Source: Burkholderia sp. BCC0506
Lineage (GTDB): Bacteria > Pseudomonadota > Gammaproteobacteria > Burkholderiales > Burkholderiaceae
Length of the DNA: 64,000 nucleotides
Direction: 5' to 3'
Assembly: GCF_902833145.1 (NCBI RefSeq)
Contig: NZ_CADFEN010000007.1
Coordinates: forward strand, 327,456 to 391,455
In this document: positions 35,426 through 45,393 of the stretch, one piece after another
How positions within the stretch are numbered: the first letter of the stretch is position 1
Layout: each line of letters starts with the position of its first letter
Translations under genes and position numbers: made by a program
The notes under the pieces: model-generated
Database searches by the model: none
Told to the model about the DNA's origin: nothing
The model's input: the letters and a program-made list of their open reading frames with translations, nothing else

Positions 35426-36385
35426 ATGATGCACCCCGATCTCGAAGTGGTCGACGTGCGACGCGACGAGTCGTTCAAGGTCTGGTCGCACGGCTACCCG
35501 TATCGCACGATCCGCTGGCATTTCCATCCCGAATTCGAATTGCACCTGATCGTGGCGACGCACGGCAAGTATTTCGTCGGCGATCACATCGGCTCGTTCG
35601 GCCCCGGCCATCTCGTGCTGCTCGGCCCGAACCTGCCGCACAACTGGGTCAGCGACATGGCCGAAGGCGAAACCGTCGAGCGCCGCAATCTCGTGATCCA
35701 GTTCGATCCGTCGTTCGTGCGCCGCTGCATGGACGCGTTTCCCGAATGCCGCGATGCGCAGGCGCTGCTCGACGATGCGCGGCGCGGGGTCGGCTTCGAT
35801 GCCGCGACGAGCGCCGCGATCGCGCCGCTGTTCGACGAACTGCTGACCGCGCGGGGGATGCGCCGCATCGCGCTGTTCATGACGATCCTCGAGCGGCTGT
35901 GCGGCGCGGCCGAACGCACGCTGCTCGCGAGCCCCGCGTACGACCAGGCCGACGTCACGCCGACGCGGCTCAGCCACGCGCTGTCGTATATCGGCAAGAA
36001 CCTCGCGTCAGAGCTGCGCGAATCCGATCTCGCGCAACTGACCGGGCAGAGCGTGAGCGCGTTCTCGCGCGCATTCCATCGCCATACGGGCATGCCGTTC
36101 GTGCAGTACGTGAATCGTCTGCGGATCGAGTCCGCCTGCCAGATGCTGCTCGCCGACGACGCGAGCATCACCGACATCTGCTTCCAGGCCGGCTTCAACA
36201 ACGTGTCGAACTTCAACCGCCAGTTCCGCGCGGTGAAGGGGATGGCGCCGTCCGAATTCCGCGCGCTGCAGCGCCTGAACGCACGCAGCCGCGAGCTGGC
36301 GCTGCATGCGGCGCCTACCGGCAATCCGCTGCCGCCGCGCGTGCTGACGCCCGGGGCGCCCGAGCTCGCACCGCAGCCCGGATGA
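35426..36385 (+). CDS. AraC-family regulator of the polyol/sugar operon
   Basis: 319 residues from the first of two adjacent ATGs at 35426 (GGAG 8 bases upstream). A cupin-type N-terminal sensor domain has IRWHFHPEFELHLIVATHGK and LLGPNLPHNW. The C-terminal double helix-turn-helix is DLAQLTGQSVSAFSRAFHRH and ITDICFQAGFNNVSNFNRQF. It precedes, on the same strand, a complete ABC importer and catabolic gene set by 120 bases and is most likely their activator. The last 25 residues are Pro-rich and outside the fold. Confidence 0.9.
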   Translation: MMHPDLEVVDVRRDESFKVWSHGYPYRTIRWHFHPEFELHLIVATHGKYFVGDHIGSFGPGHLVLLGPNLPHNWVSDMAEGETVERRNLVIQFDPSFVRRCMDAFPECRDAQALLDDARRGVGFDAATSAAIAPLFDELLTARGMRRIALFMTILERLCGAAERTLLASPAYDQADVTPTRLSHALSYIGKNLASELRESDLAQLTGQSVSAFSRAFHRHTGMPFVQYVNRLRIESACQMLLADDASITDICFQAGFNNVSNFNRQFRAVKGMAPSEFRALQRLNARSRELALHAAPTGNPLPPRVLTPGAPELAPQPG

Positions 36386-36505
36386 CCGCCGGGCCGTTGC
36401 CCGCCTGAGTTTTTCCAACCGTTTTACCCAGCCGATCGCGTCGTTTACGTCGCGAGGGGCGCATTCACCCACGAAAAAGCCGCACACAATTCCGGAGACA
36501 CCGTC

Positions 36506-37447
36506 ATGACGCACGCATCGCCCGCTTCATCCCCCCGTCGCGCCGCCCGCCTGGCGGCCGTTGCCGCGCTCGCCGTCGCGGCCCTGCTGCCCGCTGCCGC
36601 GCACGCCGCGCCGCTGCGGATCGGCATGACGTTCCAGGAACTGAACAACCCGTACTTCGTGACGATGCAGAAGGCGCTGAACGACGCGGCCGCATCGATC
36701 GGCGCGCAGGTCGTCGTCACCGACGCGCATCACGACGTCAGCAAGCAGGTGAGCGACGTGGAGGACATGCTGCAGAAGAAGATCGACATCCTGCTCGTGA
36801 ACCCGACCGATTCGACCGGCATCCAGTCCGCGATCACGCAGGCGAAGAAGGCCGGCGCGGTGGTCGTCGCGGTCGACGCGAACGCGAACGGCCCGGTCGA
36901 TTCGTTCGTCGGCTCGAAGAACTACGACGCGGGCGTGATGTCGTGCGAATACCTCGCGAAGGCGATCGGCGGCAGCGGCGAGGTCGCGATCCTCGACGGC
37001 ATTCCGGTCGTGCCGATTCTCGAACGCGTGCGCGGCTGCAAGGCCGGCCTCGCGAAATTCCCGAACGTGAAGCTCGTCGATACGCAGAACGGCAAGCAGG
37101 AGCGCGCGACCGCGCTGTCGGTCACCGAGAACATGATCTCCGCGCATCCGAACCTGAAGGGTCTCTTCAGCGTGAACGACGGCGGCTCGATGGGCGCGCT
37201 CGCCGCGATCGAGGGTTCCGGCAAGGATATCAAGCTGACGAGCGTCGACGGCGCACCGGAGGCGATCGCCGCGATCCAGAAGCCGAACTCGAAGTTCATC
37301 GAGACGACCGCGCAGTTCCCGGCCGACCAGGTGCGCATCGCGCTCGGCATCGCGATCGCGCGCAAGTGGGGCGCGACGGTGCCGAAGGCGATTCCCGTCG
37401 ACGTGAAGGTCGTCGATCGCGGTAACGCGAAGGGTTTCAGCTGGTGA
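36506..37447 (+). CDS. Periplasmic sugar/polyol-binding protein of ABC importer
   Basis: 313 residues from ATG 36506 (GGAG upstream). Signal peptide with a basic start and Ala/Val core, cleaved near AHA at about residue 34. The mature chain is a Peripla_BP_4 (ribose-type) protein: [20 protein letters not shown], then [34 protein letters not shown] and [13 protein letters not shown]. It captures a sugar or polyol and delivers it to the ATPase/permease encoded next. Ligand identity cannot be read; the catabolic genes suggest a polyol. Confidence 0.92.
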   Translation: MTHASPASSPRRAARLAAVAALAVAALLPAAAHAAPLRIGMTFQELNNPYFVTMQKALNDAAASIGAQVVVTDAHHDVSKQVSDVEDMLQKKIDILLVNPTDSTGIQSAITQAKKAGAVVVAVDANANGPVDSFVGSKNYDAGVMSCEYLAKAIGGSGEVAILDGIPVVPILERVRGCKAGLAKFPNVKLVDTQNGKQERATALSVTENMISAHPNLKGLFSVNDGGSMGALAAIEGSGKDIKLTSVDGAPEAIAAIQKPNSKFIETTAQFPADQVRIALGIAIARKWGATVPKAIPVDVKVVDRGNAKGFSW

Positions 37448-37509
37448 ACGACGTGCGACGCGACGCGAAGGGCGGCGGCGCGACCGATGCCCTTCGCACG
37501 GAGAAGCCG

Positions 37510-39030
37510 ATGGACACGATACTCAGGCTCAGCCACATCACGAAAAGCTTTCCCGGCGTGAAGGCGTTGTCCGACATCGATCTGGAGATCGCGCGCGGCG
37601 AGATCCATGCACTGCTCGGCGAGAACGGCGCCGGCAAGTCGACGCTGATGAAGATCCTGTGCGGCATCCACCAGCCGGATGCCGGCACGATCGAGATCGA
37701 CGGCACCGCACGCCGTTTCGCGGACTATCACGACGCGGTCGCGGCGGGCGTCGGCATCGTGTTCCAGGAGTTCAGCCTGATTCCGCACCTCGATGCCGTC
37801 GACAATCTGTTCCTCGGCCGCGAGCTGCGCAACCGCTGGGGCGCGCGCGACCGCACGCGAATGCGCGCCGCGGCGGCCGCCATCTTCGCGCGGCTCGGCG
37901 TGGCGATCGATCTCGATGCGCCGATCCGCACGCTGTCGGTCGCGCAGCAGCAGTTCGTCGAGATCGGCAAGGCGCTGTCGCTCGACGCGCGCATCCTGAT
38001 CCTCGACGAGCCGACCGCCACGCTCACGCCGGCCGAGGCCGAGCACCTGTTCGCGATCATGCGCGAGCTGAAGCGGCAGGGCGTCGCGATGATCTTCATC
38101 TCGCATCACCTCGACGAGATCTTCGCGGTGTGCGACCGCATCACGGTGCTGCGCGACGGCCAGTACGTCGCGACGACCGATGTCGCGCGCACCGACGTCG
38201 AGCAACTGGTGCGCATGATGGTCGGCCGCCGGATCGAAAGCAGCTTTCCGCCGAAGCCGGCGCGTGCGGCCGATGCGCCGGCCGTGCTCGAGGTCGATGC
38301 GCTGCAGATCGAGCGCGACGGCCCGGTGAACCGCTTCGCGTTGCATGAAGGCGAGATTCTCGGCTTCGCCGGCCTGGTCGGTTCGGGCCGCACCGAGACC
38401 GCGCTCGCGGTGATCGGCGCGACGCGGGCGCACCGCAAGGAACTGCGCGTGCGCGGCACGGCGGCGAAGCTGGCCGATCCGGCCGACGCGCTGCGCGCGG
38501 GCATCGGCATCCTGCCGGAAAGCCGCAAGACGGAAGGGCTTGTCACGTCGTTTTCGATCCGCGACAACATCTCGCTGAACAACCTCGGCAAGTACCGGTC
38601 GATGCGCTGGCTGATCGACCGGCGCGGCGAGGCGCGCACCACGCTCGACGTGATGCGGCGCGTCGGTGTGAAGGCGCCGTCGATCCACACCGAGGTCGCG
38701 ACGCTGTCCGGCGGCAACCAGCAGAAGGTCGTGATCGCGCGCTGGCTGAACCATCACACGTCGGTGCTGATCTTCGACGAGCCGACGCGCGGCATCGACG
38801 TCGGCGCGAAAGCCGAAATCTACGGGCTGATGCGCGAACTCACCGCGCGCGGCTACGCCATCATCATGATCTCTTCCGAATTGCCGGAAATCGTCGGCAT
38901 GTGCGATCGCGTCGCCGTGTTCCGGCAGGGCCGCATCGAGGCGACGCTCGCCGGCGACGAGATCGATCCCGACACGGTCATGACTTACGCCACGGCCGGC
39001 ACGCGAGGAGCGACCCATGAACCTGCCTGA
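37510..39030 (+). CDS. Sugar ABC transporter ATPase (RbsA-type, two nucleotide-binding domains)
   Basis: 506 residues from ATG 37510, chosen because GGAG lies 8 bases upstream; an earlier GTG at 37444 would overlap the binding-protein gene and add an unconserved leader. First domain: Walker [20 protein letters not shown]-loop [24 protein letters not shown], Walker [13 protein letters not shown]. Second domain: degenerate Walker A ([12 protein letters not shown]), signature [27 protein letters not shown]. This two-domain layout is typical of CUT2 importers for ribose, xylose and polyols. Its end overlaps the permease gene by 14 bases. Confidence 0.95.
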   Translation: MDTILRLSHITKSFPGVKALSDIDLEIARGEIHALLGENGAGKSTLMKILCGIHQPDAGTIEIDGTARRFADYHDAVAAGVGIVFQEFSLIPHLDAVDNLFLGRELRNRWGARDRTRMRAAAAAIFARLGVAIDLDAPIRTLSVAQQQFVEIGKALSLDARILILDEPTATLTPAEAEHLFAIMRELKRQGVAMIFISHHLDEIFAVCDRITVLRDGQYVATTDVARTDVEQLVRMMVGRRIESSFPPKPARAADAPAVLEVDALQIERDGPVNRFALHEGEILGFAGLVGSGRTETALAVIGATRAHRKELRVRGTAAKLADPADALRAGIGILPESRKTEGLVTSFSIRDNISLNNLGKYRSMRWLIDRRGEARTTLDVMRRVGVKAPSIHTEVATLSGGNQQKVVIARWLNHHTSVLIFDEPTRGIDVGAKAEIYGLMRELTARGYAIIMISSELPEIVGMCDRVAVFRQGRIEATLAGDEIDPDTVMTYATAGTRGATHEPA

Positions 39031-40024
39031 TTCTTCTTCCACGCCTTCCACGACGCTCGCGGCCACGGCCGGCGACGCGCCGCCGCCGCGCGCGATGTGG
39101 GCGCAGTTGCGCCGCTCGACGCTGTTCTATCCGCTCGTCGGCCTCGTCGTCGTGTGCATCGCGATGATGATCGCGAGCCCGAGCTTCCTGTCCGCCGCGA
39201 ACCTCGAGAACGTGCTGCGCCAGGTCTCGATCAACGCGATCATCGCGGTCGGCATGACCTGCGTGATCCTGACCGGCGGGATCGACCTGTCGGTCGGCTC
39301 GGTGATGGCGCTGTCGGGCACGCTCGCGGCCGGGCTGATGGTCGCGGGCGTCAATGCGGTCGCCGCGCTGGCGATCGGCATCGCGGTCGGCGTCGGGTTC
39401 GGCTTCCTGAACGGCGTGTTTGTCGCGTTCGCCGGGATGCCGCCGATCATCGTCACGCTCGCGACGATGGGCATCGCGCGCGGCCTGGCGCTGATCTACA
39501 CGGGCGGCTATCCGATCGACGGGCTGCCCGACTGGGTCGCGTTCTTCGGCAGCGGCAAGGTGCTCGGCATCCAGGCGCCGGTGCTGATCATGCTGGCGGT
39601 CTATGCGATCGCGTGGCTGCTGCTCGACCGGATGCCGTTCGGCCGCTACGTGTACGCGATCGGCGGCAACGAGCAGGCGACGCGGCTCACCGGCGTGCGC
39701 GTCGCGCGCGTGAAGCTGATCGTCTACACGCTGGCCGGGCTCACGTCGGCGCTCGCGGCGATCGTGCTGACCGGGCGCCTGATGAGCGGGCAGCCGAACG
39801 CGGGCGTGGGCTTCGAGCTCGACGCGATCGCGGCCGTCGTGATGGGCGGCACGTCGATCTCCGGCGGGCGCGGCGCGATCCTCGGCACGCTGGTCGGCGC
39901 GCTGCTGCTCGGCGTGCTCAACAACGGGCTCAACATGATCGGCGTGAACCCGTACGTGCAGAACGTGATCAAGGGCGGAATCATCCTGCTCGCGATCTAC
40001 ATCAGCCGCGAGCGATCGCGGTAA
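39017..40024 (+). CDS. Sugar/polyol ABC transporter permease (RbsC-type)
   Basis: 335 residues from ATG 39017 (GGAG upstream), overlapping the ATPase gene. About eight to ten hydrophobic helices and the BPD_transp_2 family signatures: [20 protein letters not shown] near residue 85, [14 protein letters not shown] and the loop [20 protein letters not shown]. It forms the membrane channel of the CUT2 importer with the two preceding genes. The N-terminal 40 residues are Ser/Thr/Pro-rich and cytoplasmic. Confidence 0.95.
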   Translation: MNLPDSSSTPSTTLAATAGDAPPPRAMWAQLRRSTLFYPLVGLVVVCIAMMIASPSFLSAANLENVLRQVSINAIIAVGMTCVILTGGIDLSVGSVMALSGTLAAGLMVAGVNAVAALAIGIAVGVGFGFLNGVFVAFAGMPPIIVTLATMGIARGLALIYTGGYPIDGLPDWVAFFGSGKVLGIQAPVLIMLAVYAIAWLLLDRMPFGRYVYAIGGNEQATRLTGVRVARVKLIVYTLAGLTSALAAIVLTGRLMSGQPNAGVGFELDAIAAVVMGGTSISGGRGAILGTLVGALLLGVLNNGLNMIGVNPYVQNVIKGGIILLAIYISRERSR

Positions 40025-40070
40025 CGGTCTATTCATCAGTGATCCAGATTAATCAGGAAAGAGACAACTC

Positions 40071-41159
40071 ATGACGACACCCGAAAACCGGCCGCACATG
40101 ACCGCGGTCGTCTGCCACGGCCCGGAGGACTATCGCGTCGAACAGGTCGCGAAGCCGCTCGCCGGTCCGAACGAGCTCGTGATCCAGATCGCCGCGTGCG
40201 GGATCTGCGCGAGCGACTGCAAGTGTTACACCGGCGCCAAGATGTTCTGGGGCGGACCGAGCCCGTGGGTGAAGGCGCCGGTAATTCCCGGCCACGAATT
40301 CTTCGGCTACGTCGAGGCGCTCGGCGACGGCGCGGCCGAGCATTTCGGCGTGGCGATGGGCGACCGCGTGATCGCCGAGCAGATCGTGCCGTGCGGCAAG
40401 TGCCGCTATTGCAAGTCGGGCCAGTACTGGATGTGCGAAGTGCACAACATCTTCGGCTTCCAGCGCGAGGTTGCCGACGGTGGGATGGCCGAGTACATGC
40501 GCATTCCGCCGACCGCGATCGTCCACAAGATTCCGCTTGGCGTATCGCTCGAGGATGCCGCGATCATCGAGCCGCTGTCGTGCGCGATCCATACGGTGAA
40601 CCGCGGCGACATCCAGCTCGACGACGTCGTCGTGATCGCAGGCGCGGGCCCGCTCGGGCTGATGATGACGCAGGTCGCGCATCTCAAGACGCCGAAGCAG
40701 CTCGTCGTGATCGACCTGATCGACGAACGGCTCGAACTCGCGCGGCAGTACGGCGCCGACGTGACGATCAACCCGAAACGCGACGACGCGCGCGGAATCG
40801 TCCGCGCGCTCACCGACGGCTACGGCTGCGACGTGTACATCGAGACGACCGGCGCGCCGGTCGGCGTGAACCAGGGGCTCGACCTGATCCGCAAGCTCGG
40901 CCGCTTCGTCGAATTCAGCGTGTTCGGCGAGGATGCGACCGTCGACTGGTCGATCATCGGCGACCGCAAGGAGCTCGACGTACGCGGCGCGCACCTCGGG
41001 CCGTACTGCTATCCGGTCGCGATCGACCTGCTCGCGCGCGGGCTCGTCACGTCGAAGGGCATCGTCACGCACGGCTTCGCGCTCGAGGACTGGGACGACG
41101 CGATCCGCGTCGCGAAGTCGGCCGAATCGATCAAGGTGCTGCTGAAGCCGGCCCGCTGA
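40071..41159 (+). CDS. Zinc-dependent polyol dehydrogenase (erythritol/L-threitol dehydrogenase-like)
   Basis: 362 residues from ATG 40071. It is a medium-chain alcohol dehydrogenase: catalytic zinc ligands in AACGICASDCK and PGHEFFGYVE, structural zinc cysteines in VPCGKCRYCKSGQYWMCE, and the Rossmann motif VVIAGAGPLGLMMTQ. The overall sequence resembles proteins annotated as erythritol/L-threitol dehydrogenase. It would oxidise an imported polyol to a ketose for the kinase encoded next. The substrate (tetritol or pentitol) is inferred, not read. Confidence 0.85.
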   Translation: MTTPENRPHMTAVVCHGPEDYRVEQVAKPLAGPNELVIQIAACGICASDCKCYTGAKMFWGGPSPWVKAPVIPGHEFFGYVEALGDGAAEHFGVAMGDRVIAEQIVPCGKCRYCKSGQYWMCEVHNIFGFQREVADGGMAEYMRIPPTAIVHKIPLGVSLEDAAIIEPLSCAIHTVNRGDIQLDDVVVIAGAGPLGLMMTQVAHLKTPKQLVVIDLIDERLELARQYGADVTINPKRDDARGIVRALTDGYGCDVYIETTGAPVGVNQGLDLIRKLGRFVEFSVFGEDATVDWSIIGDRKELDVRGAHLGPYCYPVAIDLLARGLVTSKGIVTHGFALEDWDDAIRVAKSAESIKVLLKPAR

Positions 41160-41188
41160 CGGCCGGCGTGCGCCTCACCGGAGACATC

Positions 41189-42736
41189 ATGGAATACGTC
41201 ATAGGCGTCGACATCGGCACGCAGAGCACCAAGGCGCTGCTGGTCGACCGGCACGGCACGATCGTCGCGCGGCGCTCGGCCGGCTACCAGCCCGATACGC
41301 CGCGCCCGCTGTGGGCCGAGCAGTGGCCGCAGGTGTGGTTCGATGCGGTGCTCGACTGCATCGCGGGCTGCGTGAGCGATGCGCGCGCGCAGGGCGTGCC
41401 GGCCGATGCGATCCGTGCGGTGTGCGTGAGCAGCCTGTACGGCGGCTCGGGCATCCCGGTCGACATCGACATGCGGCCGCTGCATCCGTGCCTGATCTGG
41501 ATGGACCGGCGCGCGACCGCCGAAGTCGACTGGGTCAACGAACACGTGAACGTCGAGCGGCTGCGCGTGATCACCGGCAACGGCGTCGACAGCTACTACG
41601 GCTTCACCAAGATGCTGTGGCTGCGCGACCAGCGGCCGGACGTGTGGGCGAACGTGCGCTATTTCCTGCCGCCGAACGCGTACGTGATCTACCTGCTGAC
41701 CGGCGAAGTCGCGGTCGATCACAGTTCGGCCGGCAATATCGGCGGCGTGTACGACGTGGCGCGCCGCGAGTGGTCCGACGCCGCGCTCGACATGCTCGGC
41801 ATTCCGGCGACGATGATGCCCGAGCGCCTCGTCGATTCGACGGATATCGTCGGCGGCCTGCTGTCGCAATGGACCGCTCCGCTCGGGCTGCCGGCCGGCA
41901 CGCCCGTCGTCGCGGGCGGCGTCGATGCGGCGGTGGCGACCTTCGCGGCCGGCGCGACGCGGGCCGGGCAGCATGTCGCGATGATCGGCACCAGCATGTG
42001 CTGGGGTTACGTGAACCGGCACGTCGATGCGCGCCACGCCCTCGTCAGCATGCCGCACGTGTTCGACGGCCAACGCGACCTGTACGTGTTCGGCGGTGCG
42101 ATCACGGCCGGCGCATCGGTCGCGTGGTTTCGCGACCAGTTCTGTCACGCGGAAACCGATGCGGCCCGCCTGCTGCCGCACGGCGATCCGCACGTGCTGC
42201 TCGAGGAGGCGGCCGAGCGCGTGCCGGCCGGTGCCGACGGCGTGTTGTTCCTGCCGTATCTGATGGGCGAGCGCAGCCCCGTGTGGGATGCGAAGGCGAG
42301 CGGCGCGTTCGTCGGGCTGAGTCTCGCGCATACGCGTGCGCATCTATATCGTGCGGTGCTCGAAGGCGTCGCGTTCGCGTTGCGCCACAACATCGAGGCC
42401 GGCCGCCGCGGCGCGGTGGCGCTGGACGACCGGCTGATCGTCGTCGGCGGCGCCGCGCATTCGGCGCTGTGGATGCAGATCATCGCGGACGTGACGGGTT
42501 TTCCGGTGTGGACGATCGAGCAGGATGTCGAAGCGGCGATGGGTGCCGCGCTGCTCGCCGGTGTCGGCGCAGGGCTCGTGTCGCGCGACGACGCGCAGGG
42601 CGGCTGGGTTACGCTCGCCGAGCGCGCACGGCCCGATGCCGATCGCGCGAAAACCTACGACGCGCGCTTCTCGCTCTACACGGCGCTGTACCCGGCACTC
42701 AAACCGATCATGCACAGGCTCGGATCATCATCATGA
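41189..42736 (+). CDS. FGGY-family carbohydrate kinase
   Basis: 515 residues from ATG 41189 (GGAGACATC upstream). N-terminal phosphate loop YVIGVDIGTQSTKALLVD, central VDHSSAGNIGGVYDV and VAGGVDAAVATFAAGA, C-terminal FLPYLMGERSPVWD and IVVGGAAHSALWMQIIADV. The family phosphorylates xylulose, erythrulose, ribulose or glycerol. Placed after the polyol dehydrogenase, it most likely phosphorylates the ketose product. Its TGA overlaps the ATG of the following SDR (ATGA), implying coupled translation. Confidence 0.92.
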   Translation: MEYVIGVDIGTQSTKALLVDRHGTIVARRSAGYQPDTPRPLWAEQWPQVWFDAVLDCIAGCVSDARAQGVPADAIRAVCVSSLYGGSGIPVDIDMRPLHPCLIWMDRRATAEVDWVNEHVNVERLRVITGNGVDSYYGFTKMLWLRDQRPDVWANVRYFLPPNAYVIYLLTGEVAVDHSSAGNIGGVYDVARREWSDAALDMLGIPATMMPERLVDSTDIVGGLLSQWTAPLGLPAGTPVVAGGVDAAVATFAAGATRAGQHVAMIGTSMCWGYVNRHVDARHALVSMPHVFDGQRDLYVFGGAITAGASVAWFRDQFCHAETDAARLLPHGDPHVLLEEAAERVPAGADGVLFLPYLMGERSPVWDAKASGAFVGLSLAHTRAHLYRAVLEGVAFALRHNIEAGRRGAVALDDRLIVVGGAAHSALWMQIIADVTGFPVWTIEQDVEAAMGAALLAGVGAGLVSRDDAQGGWVTLAERARPDADRAKTYDARFSLYTALYPALKPIMHRLGSSS

Positions 42737-43491
42737 ACACACGATTCGATTTCGGCGGAGCAACGGTGCTCGTCACGGGCGCGTCGAGCGGAATCGGCCG
42801 CGCGTGCGCGGTCGCGCTGGCGCAGGCGGGGGCGCGCGTCGTCGCGGCAGCGCGCGACGGGGTCGCGCTCGATGCGCTCGCCGGCGAGATCGCGTGCGAT
42901 ACGGTGCGCATGGACGTCGGCGGCGACGAACACGCGATCGATGCCGCGCTCGCCGCCTACGATGCGTTCGACGGCCTCGTCAATTGCGCGGGGATCGCGT
43001 CGCTCGAACCGGCGCTCGATGTCGGCGCCGCGCAGTTCGATCGCGTGATGGCCGTCAATGCACGCGGCGCGGCGCTCGTCGCGCGGGCCGTGGCGCGCAA
43101 GATGATCGATCGCGACGGGCGCGGTGCCGTGCACGCACGGGGCAGCATCGTCAACGTGTCGAGTCAGGCCGCGCTCGTCGGCCTGCCCGCGCATCTGAGC
43201 TATTGCGCGTCGAAGGCGGCGATGGACGCGATCACGCGCGTGCTGTGCATCGAACTCGGGCCGTACGGCATTCGTGTGAACAGCGTGAACCCGACCGTCA
43301 CGTTGACGCCGATGGCGCAGTTCGCGTGGAGCGAACCGGAGAAGCGCGAGCCGATGCTCGCTGCGATCCCGCTCGGCCGATTCGCGCAGCCGGACGAAGT
43401 CGTCGAGCCGATCCTGTTTCTGCTCAGCGATGCGGCGTCGATGATCAGCGGCGTGTCGTTGCCGATCGACGGGGGATACACGGCGCGCTAG
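42733..43491 (+). CDS. SDR oxidoreductase of the polyol operon (xylulose/carbonyl reductase-like)
   Basis: 252 residues from ATG 42733. Classical short-chain dehydrogenase: VLVTGASSGIGRACAVALAQ, NCAGIAS, INVSSQAA-type serine region, catalytic YCASK and INPT-like NSVNPTVTLTPM. The length and the GIASLEPALD segment resemble L-xylulose/dicarbonyl reductases. It may interconvert a polyol stereoisomer with its ketose, complementing the zinc enzyme. Last gene of the operon. Confidence 0.9.
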   Translation: MNTRFDFGGATVLVTGASSGIGRACAVALAQAGARVVAAARDGVALDALAGEIACDTVRMDVGGDEHAIDAALAAYDAFDGLVNCAGIASLEPALDVGAAQFDRVMAVNARGAALVARAVARKMIDRDGRGAVHARGSIVNVSSQAALVGLPAHLSYCASKAAMDAITRVLCIELGPYGIRVNSVNPTVTLTPMAQFAWSEPEKREPMLAAIPLGRFAQPDEVVEPILFLLSDAASMISGVSLPIDGGYTAR

Positions 43492-43542
43492 ACCGCCATC
43501 GCGGAAGTAGCGGGTCGAATTCGCGCAGCGGCCGGCGCGCGG

Positions 43543-43683
43543 CTAGACCGGATCCTTGCTCGGCGGTCCGTCCGGCTGCTGCGGGTTGTCGTGATGACCG
43601 GGCGGCGACGAGAACGGATCGTCTTCCGGATCGCGGTTCGGATCGGCTGGTGGCTCGGGCGTCGGGATCGTATGGTCGCTCAT
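43543..43683 (-). CDS. Small Pro/Asp-rich hypothetical protein
   Basis: 46 residues from ATG 43683 with a weak GAG 9 bases upstream. Almost all Pro, Asp, His, Asn and Ser (IPTPEPPADPNRDPEDDPFS), so probably unstructured. No domain. It lies in the convergent gap after the polyol operon, about 170 bases downstream of the nucleotidyltransferase gene. It was kept because the composition is coherent and a start and stop fit; function unknown. Confidence 0.5.
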   Translation of the reverse strand: MSDHTIPTPEPPADPNRDPEDDPFSSPPGHHDNPQQPDGPPSKDPV

Positions 43684-43855
43684 GGAGAACTCGCGCGGTG
43701 CGTGACGGCGGTGGCGCGGCGAACGCGCCTCGTCTCCGTTATAGCCAATCGGGCGCGCGTTTGCAGCCGGATTCTTGCGGCAGGGTTGCCGATCGTCGGC
43801 GAAATTCGTCCATTGGCGATGTTCGCGCGCGATCTCGCGGGCCGCGCAGTCGACG

Positions 43856-44440
43856 TCAGCGCAAGTCCGCCGGCGTATCGACGTCGCGCAGGATGCCGGG
43901 ATCGTCGACGTCGAGCAGGGTGACCGGCGCGCGGGCGAACAGCGCGCGGGCGCCTGTGTCGCCGTCGAGCGCGGCGAGTGCATCGAAGTGGTGCGCGGCG
44001 AAACCGACCGGATGGCCGCGCCCGCCGCGATACGCGGGCGCGACGATCGATGCGTTCTCCGCTTCGAGCGCGCGTGCGACCGTTTCGTACGTGGAAGCGG
44101 CGATCCACGGCATGTCGCCGAGCGCGACGAGCCAGCCGCTCGCGTCGGGCGTGGTGCGCACGCCGGCCGCGAGGCTCGCGCCCATGCCGCGCAACGCATC
44201 GGGCGCATAGACGACCTGACAGCCGGCTTCGTTCAGCAGAATCGCAAGTTTTTCGGCGCCGGGACGCACGACGGCGATCACGTCGGCGGTGGCTGCCGCG
44301 AGACGGCGGGCGGCGGCGACCGCCACCGGCGTGCCGTCGGGAAGCCGGGCGAGCAGCTTGCTGTGCAGGCCGCTCGGGTCGAAGCGTTGACCAAGGCCGC
44401 CGGCGAGCAGGACGCCGGTGGCGAGTGACGCATAGGACAT
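43856..44440 (-). CDS. MobA-like nucleotidyltransferase (MocA type)
   Basis: 194 residues from ATG 44440. The N-terminal LAGGLGQRFDPSGLHSKLLA holds the nucleotide loop and conserved Lys of the NTP_transf_3 fold. VALGDMPWIAASTY carries the metal-binding Asp and APAYRGGRGHPVGFAAHHFD is typical of molybdenum cofactor cytidylyl/guanylyltransferases. Such enzymes finish the cofactor of molybdenum hydroxylases, which fits the iorAB-like enzyme in this window though it lies 28 kb away. Monocistronic. Confidence 0.85.
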   Translation of the reverse strand: MSYASLATGVLLAGGLGQRFDPSGLHSKLLARLPDGTPVAVAAARRLAAATADVIAVVRPGAEKLAILLNEAGCQVVYAPDALRGMGASLAAGVRTTPDASGWLVALGDMPWIAASTYETVARALEAENASIVAPAYRGGRGHPVGFAAHHFDALAALDGDTGARALFARAPVTLLDVDDPGILRDVDTPADLR

Positions 44441-44751
44441 CGGCGCGCAGGGGAGTGAGGCAGGTGCTGCGATTGTGCGGGAGCCCGCGGGGATCGGCAA
44501 GTGAGGATGTTACCGGGTCACGCGTGCGCGATCGGGAAATCCGTCATCGCGACGCTACGTCGAGCAGGCTTTCCTCGACGGGACCGTAAATTGCATGCGA
44601 TTCGTTCTGCATGACGGCCCCATAGCGATCGCCGAACCTTGCGGGCCGCTGGCCAATGTAGAACGGGGCGGTCGCTTTGGTCAGACGAATCGCCAATCTG
44701 CCGGAGTCCGGGGAAGGTGCGCCGCGGTTCGATCCGACGGGCGGGCCACGC
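44441..44751. other. Intergenic region between the nucleotidyltransferase gene and the VapC-like toxin gene
   Basis: About 310 bases. No open frame with a ribosome site and no clear hairpin plus T-run was seen. It probably holds the promoter of the nucleotidyltransferase gene and the 3' end of the toxin transcript. Confidence 0.35.
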
Positions 44752-45147
44752 TTACCAGAGCGTCTTGACGTGCGCGTACGCGCGGATTTTTTCGTCGCGC
44801 GTGACGAGCGGCGCGCCGAGCCGCCGCGCGGTCGCGACGATCATGCGGTCGGCCGGATCCTTGTGGAACGCGCCGGGCAGGTCGGTGGACTTCGCGGCGA
44901 TGTCGGCATCGACAGGAACGAAACGCATGCCGTCGATCTGCGCGACGGTGGCGAGCCACGCGTCGACATCCATCGTCAGGGCGAGGCGGTCGTTGCGCAC
45001 CAGCATCGCGATTTCCCACGCGGAAATCGCGGAGGCGGCGAGCGCGCCTTCGCTCCGTGCGCGCTCGATCGCGCTTCGCGCCTTCTTGCTGAGCGCAGGG
45101 TCGCCCGCTACCCACCACACCAATGCATGCGTATCCAGCACGATCAC
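44752..45147 (-). CDS. PIN-domain toxin (VapC-like)
   Basis: 131 residues from GTG 45147: GGAGG lies 7 bases upstream and the GTGA overlaps the antitoxin stop, which favours this over the upstream TTG. PIN fold with the metal-binding acidic residues in VLDTHALVWW, SAWEIAML and KDPADRMIVATARRLG, then LVTRDEKI. The family cleaves RNA, often tRNA or rRNA, when freed from antitoxin. It forms a classic two-gene unit with the preceding antitoxin. Confidence 0.9.
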   Translation of the reverse strand: MIVLDTHALVWWVAGDPALSKKARSAIERARSEGALAASAISAWEIAMLVRNDRLALTMDVDAWLATVAQIDGMRFVPVDADIAAKSTDLPGAFHKDPADRMIVATARRLGAPLVTRDEKIRAYAHVKTLW

Positions 45148-45383
45148 CGCGACGCCTCCCAATCATCTTCCGCAATCGGATCGAGAGGATTGTCGTAGCG
45201 CATGACCGACCCGCGCAATATGTCCAACGGCTGAGCTTCGCGCGAGCGATAGGGCCGGATCTCGAGCGTCGGCTTGCCGTGGTCGGTGACGATCAGGCTT
45301 TCGCCCGACGCCTCGACGAGCCGGAAGTATTCGAGTGCGCGAGCCTTGAATTCGGATTTCGATACGGGAGCGTGCGGCATCAT
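45144..45383 (-). CDS. Phd/YefM-type antitoxin (VapB-like)
   Basis: 79 residues from ATG 45383 (the second Met is also possible). The N-terminus (VSKSEFKARALEYFRLVEAS, then GESLIVTDHGKPTLEIRPYR) matches Phd/YefM antitoxins, with DNA-binding N-terminal half and toxin-binding acidic C-terminus (DNPLDPIAEDDW). It neutralises the adjacent PIN toxin and probably represses the operon. A direct repeat just upstream is a candidate operator. Confidence 0.88.
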   Translation of the reverse strand: MMPHAPVSKSEFKARALEYFRLVEASGESLIVTDHGKPTLEIRPYRSREAQPLDILRGSVMRYDNPLDPIAEDDWEASR

Positions 45384-45393
45384 GATATGAGCA

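Noticed and set aside
37444-37509. Upstream GTG start for the ABC ATPase
   Set aside because: It overlaps the binding-protein gene and adds 22 unconserved residues; the ATG at 37510 has GGAG at correct spacing.
45148-45162. Upstream TTG start for the VapC-like toxin
   Set aside because: The GTG at 45147 has GGAGG at the right distance and a GTGA overlap with the antitoxin stop.
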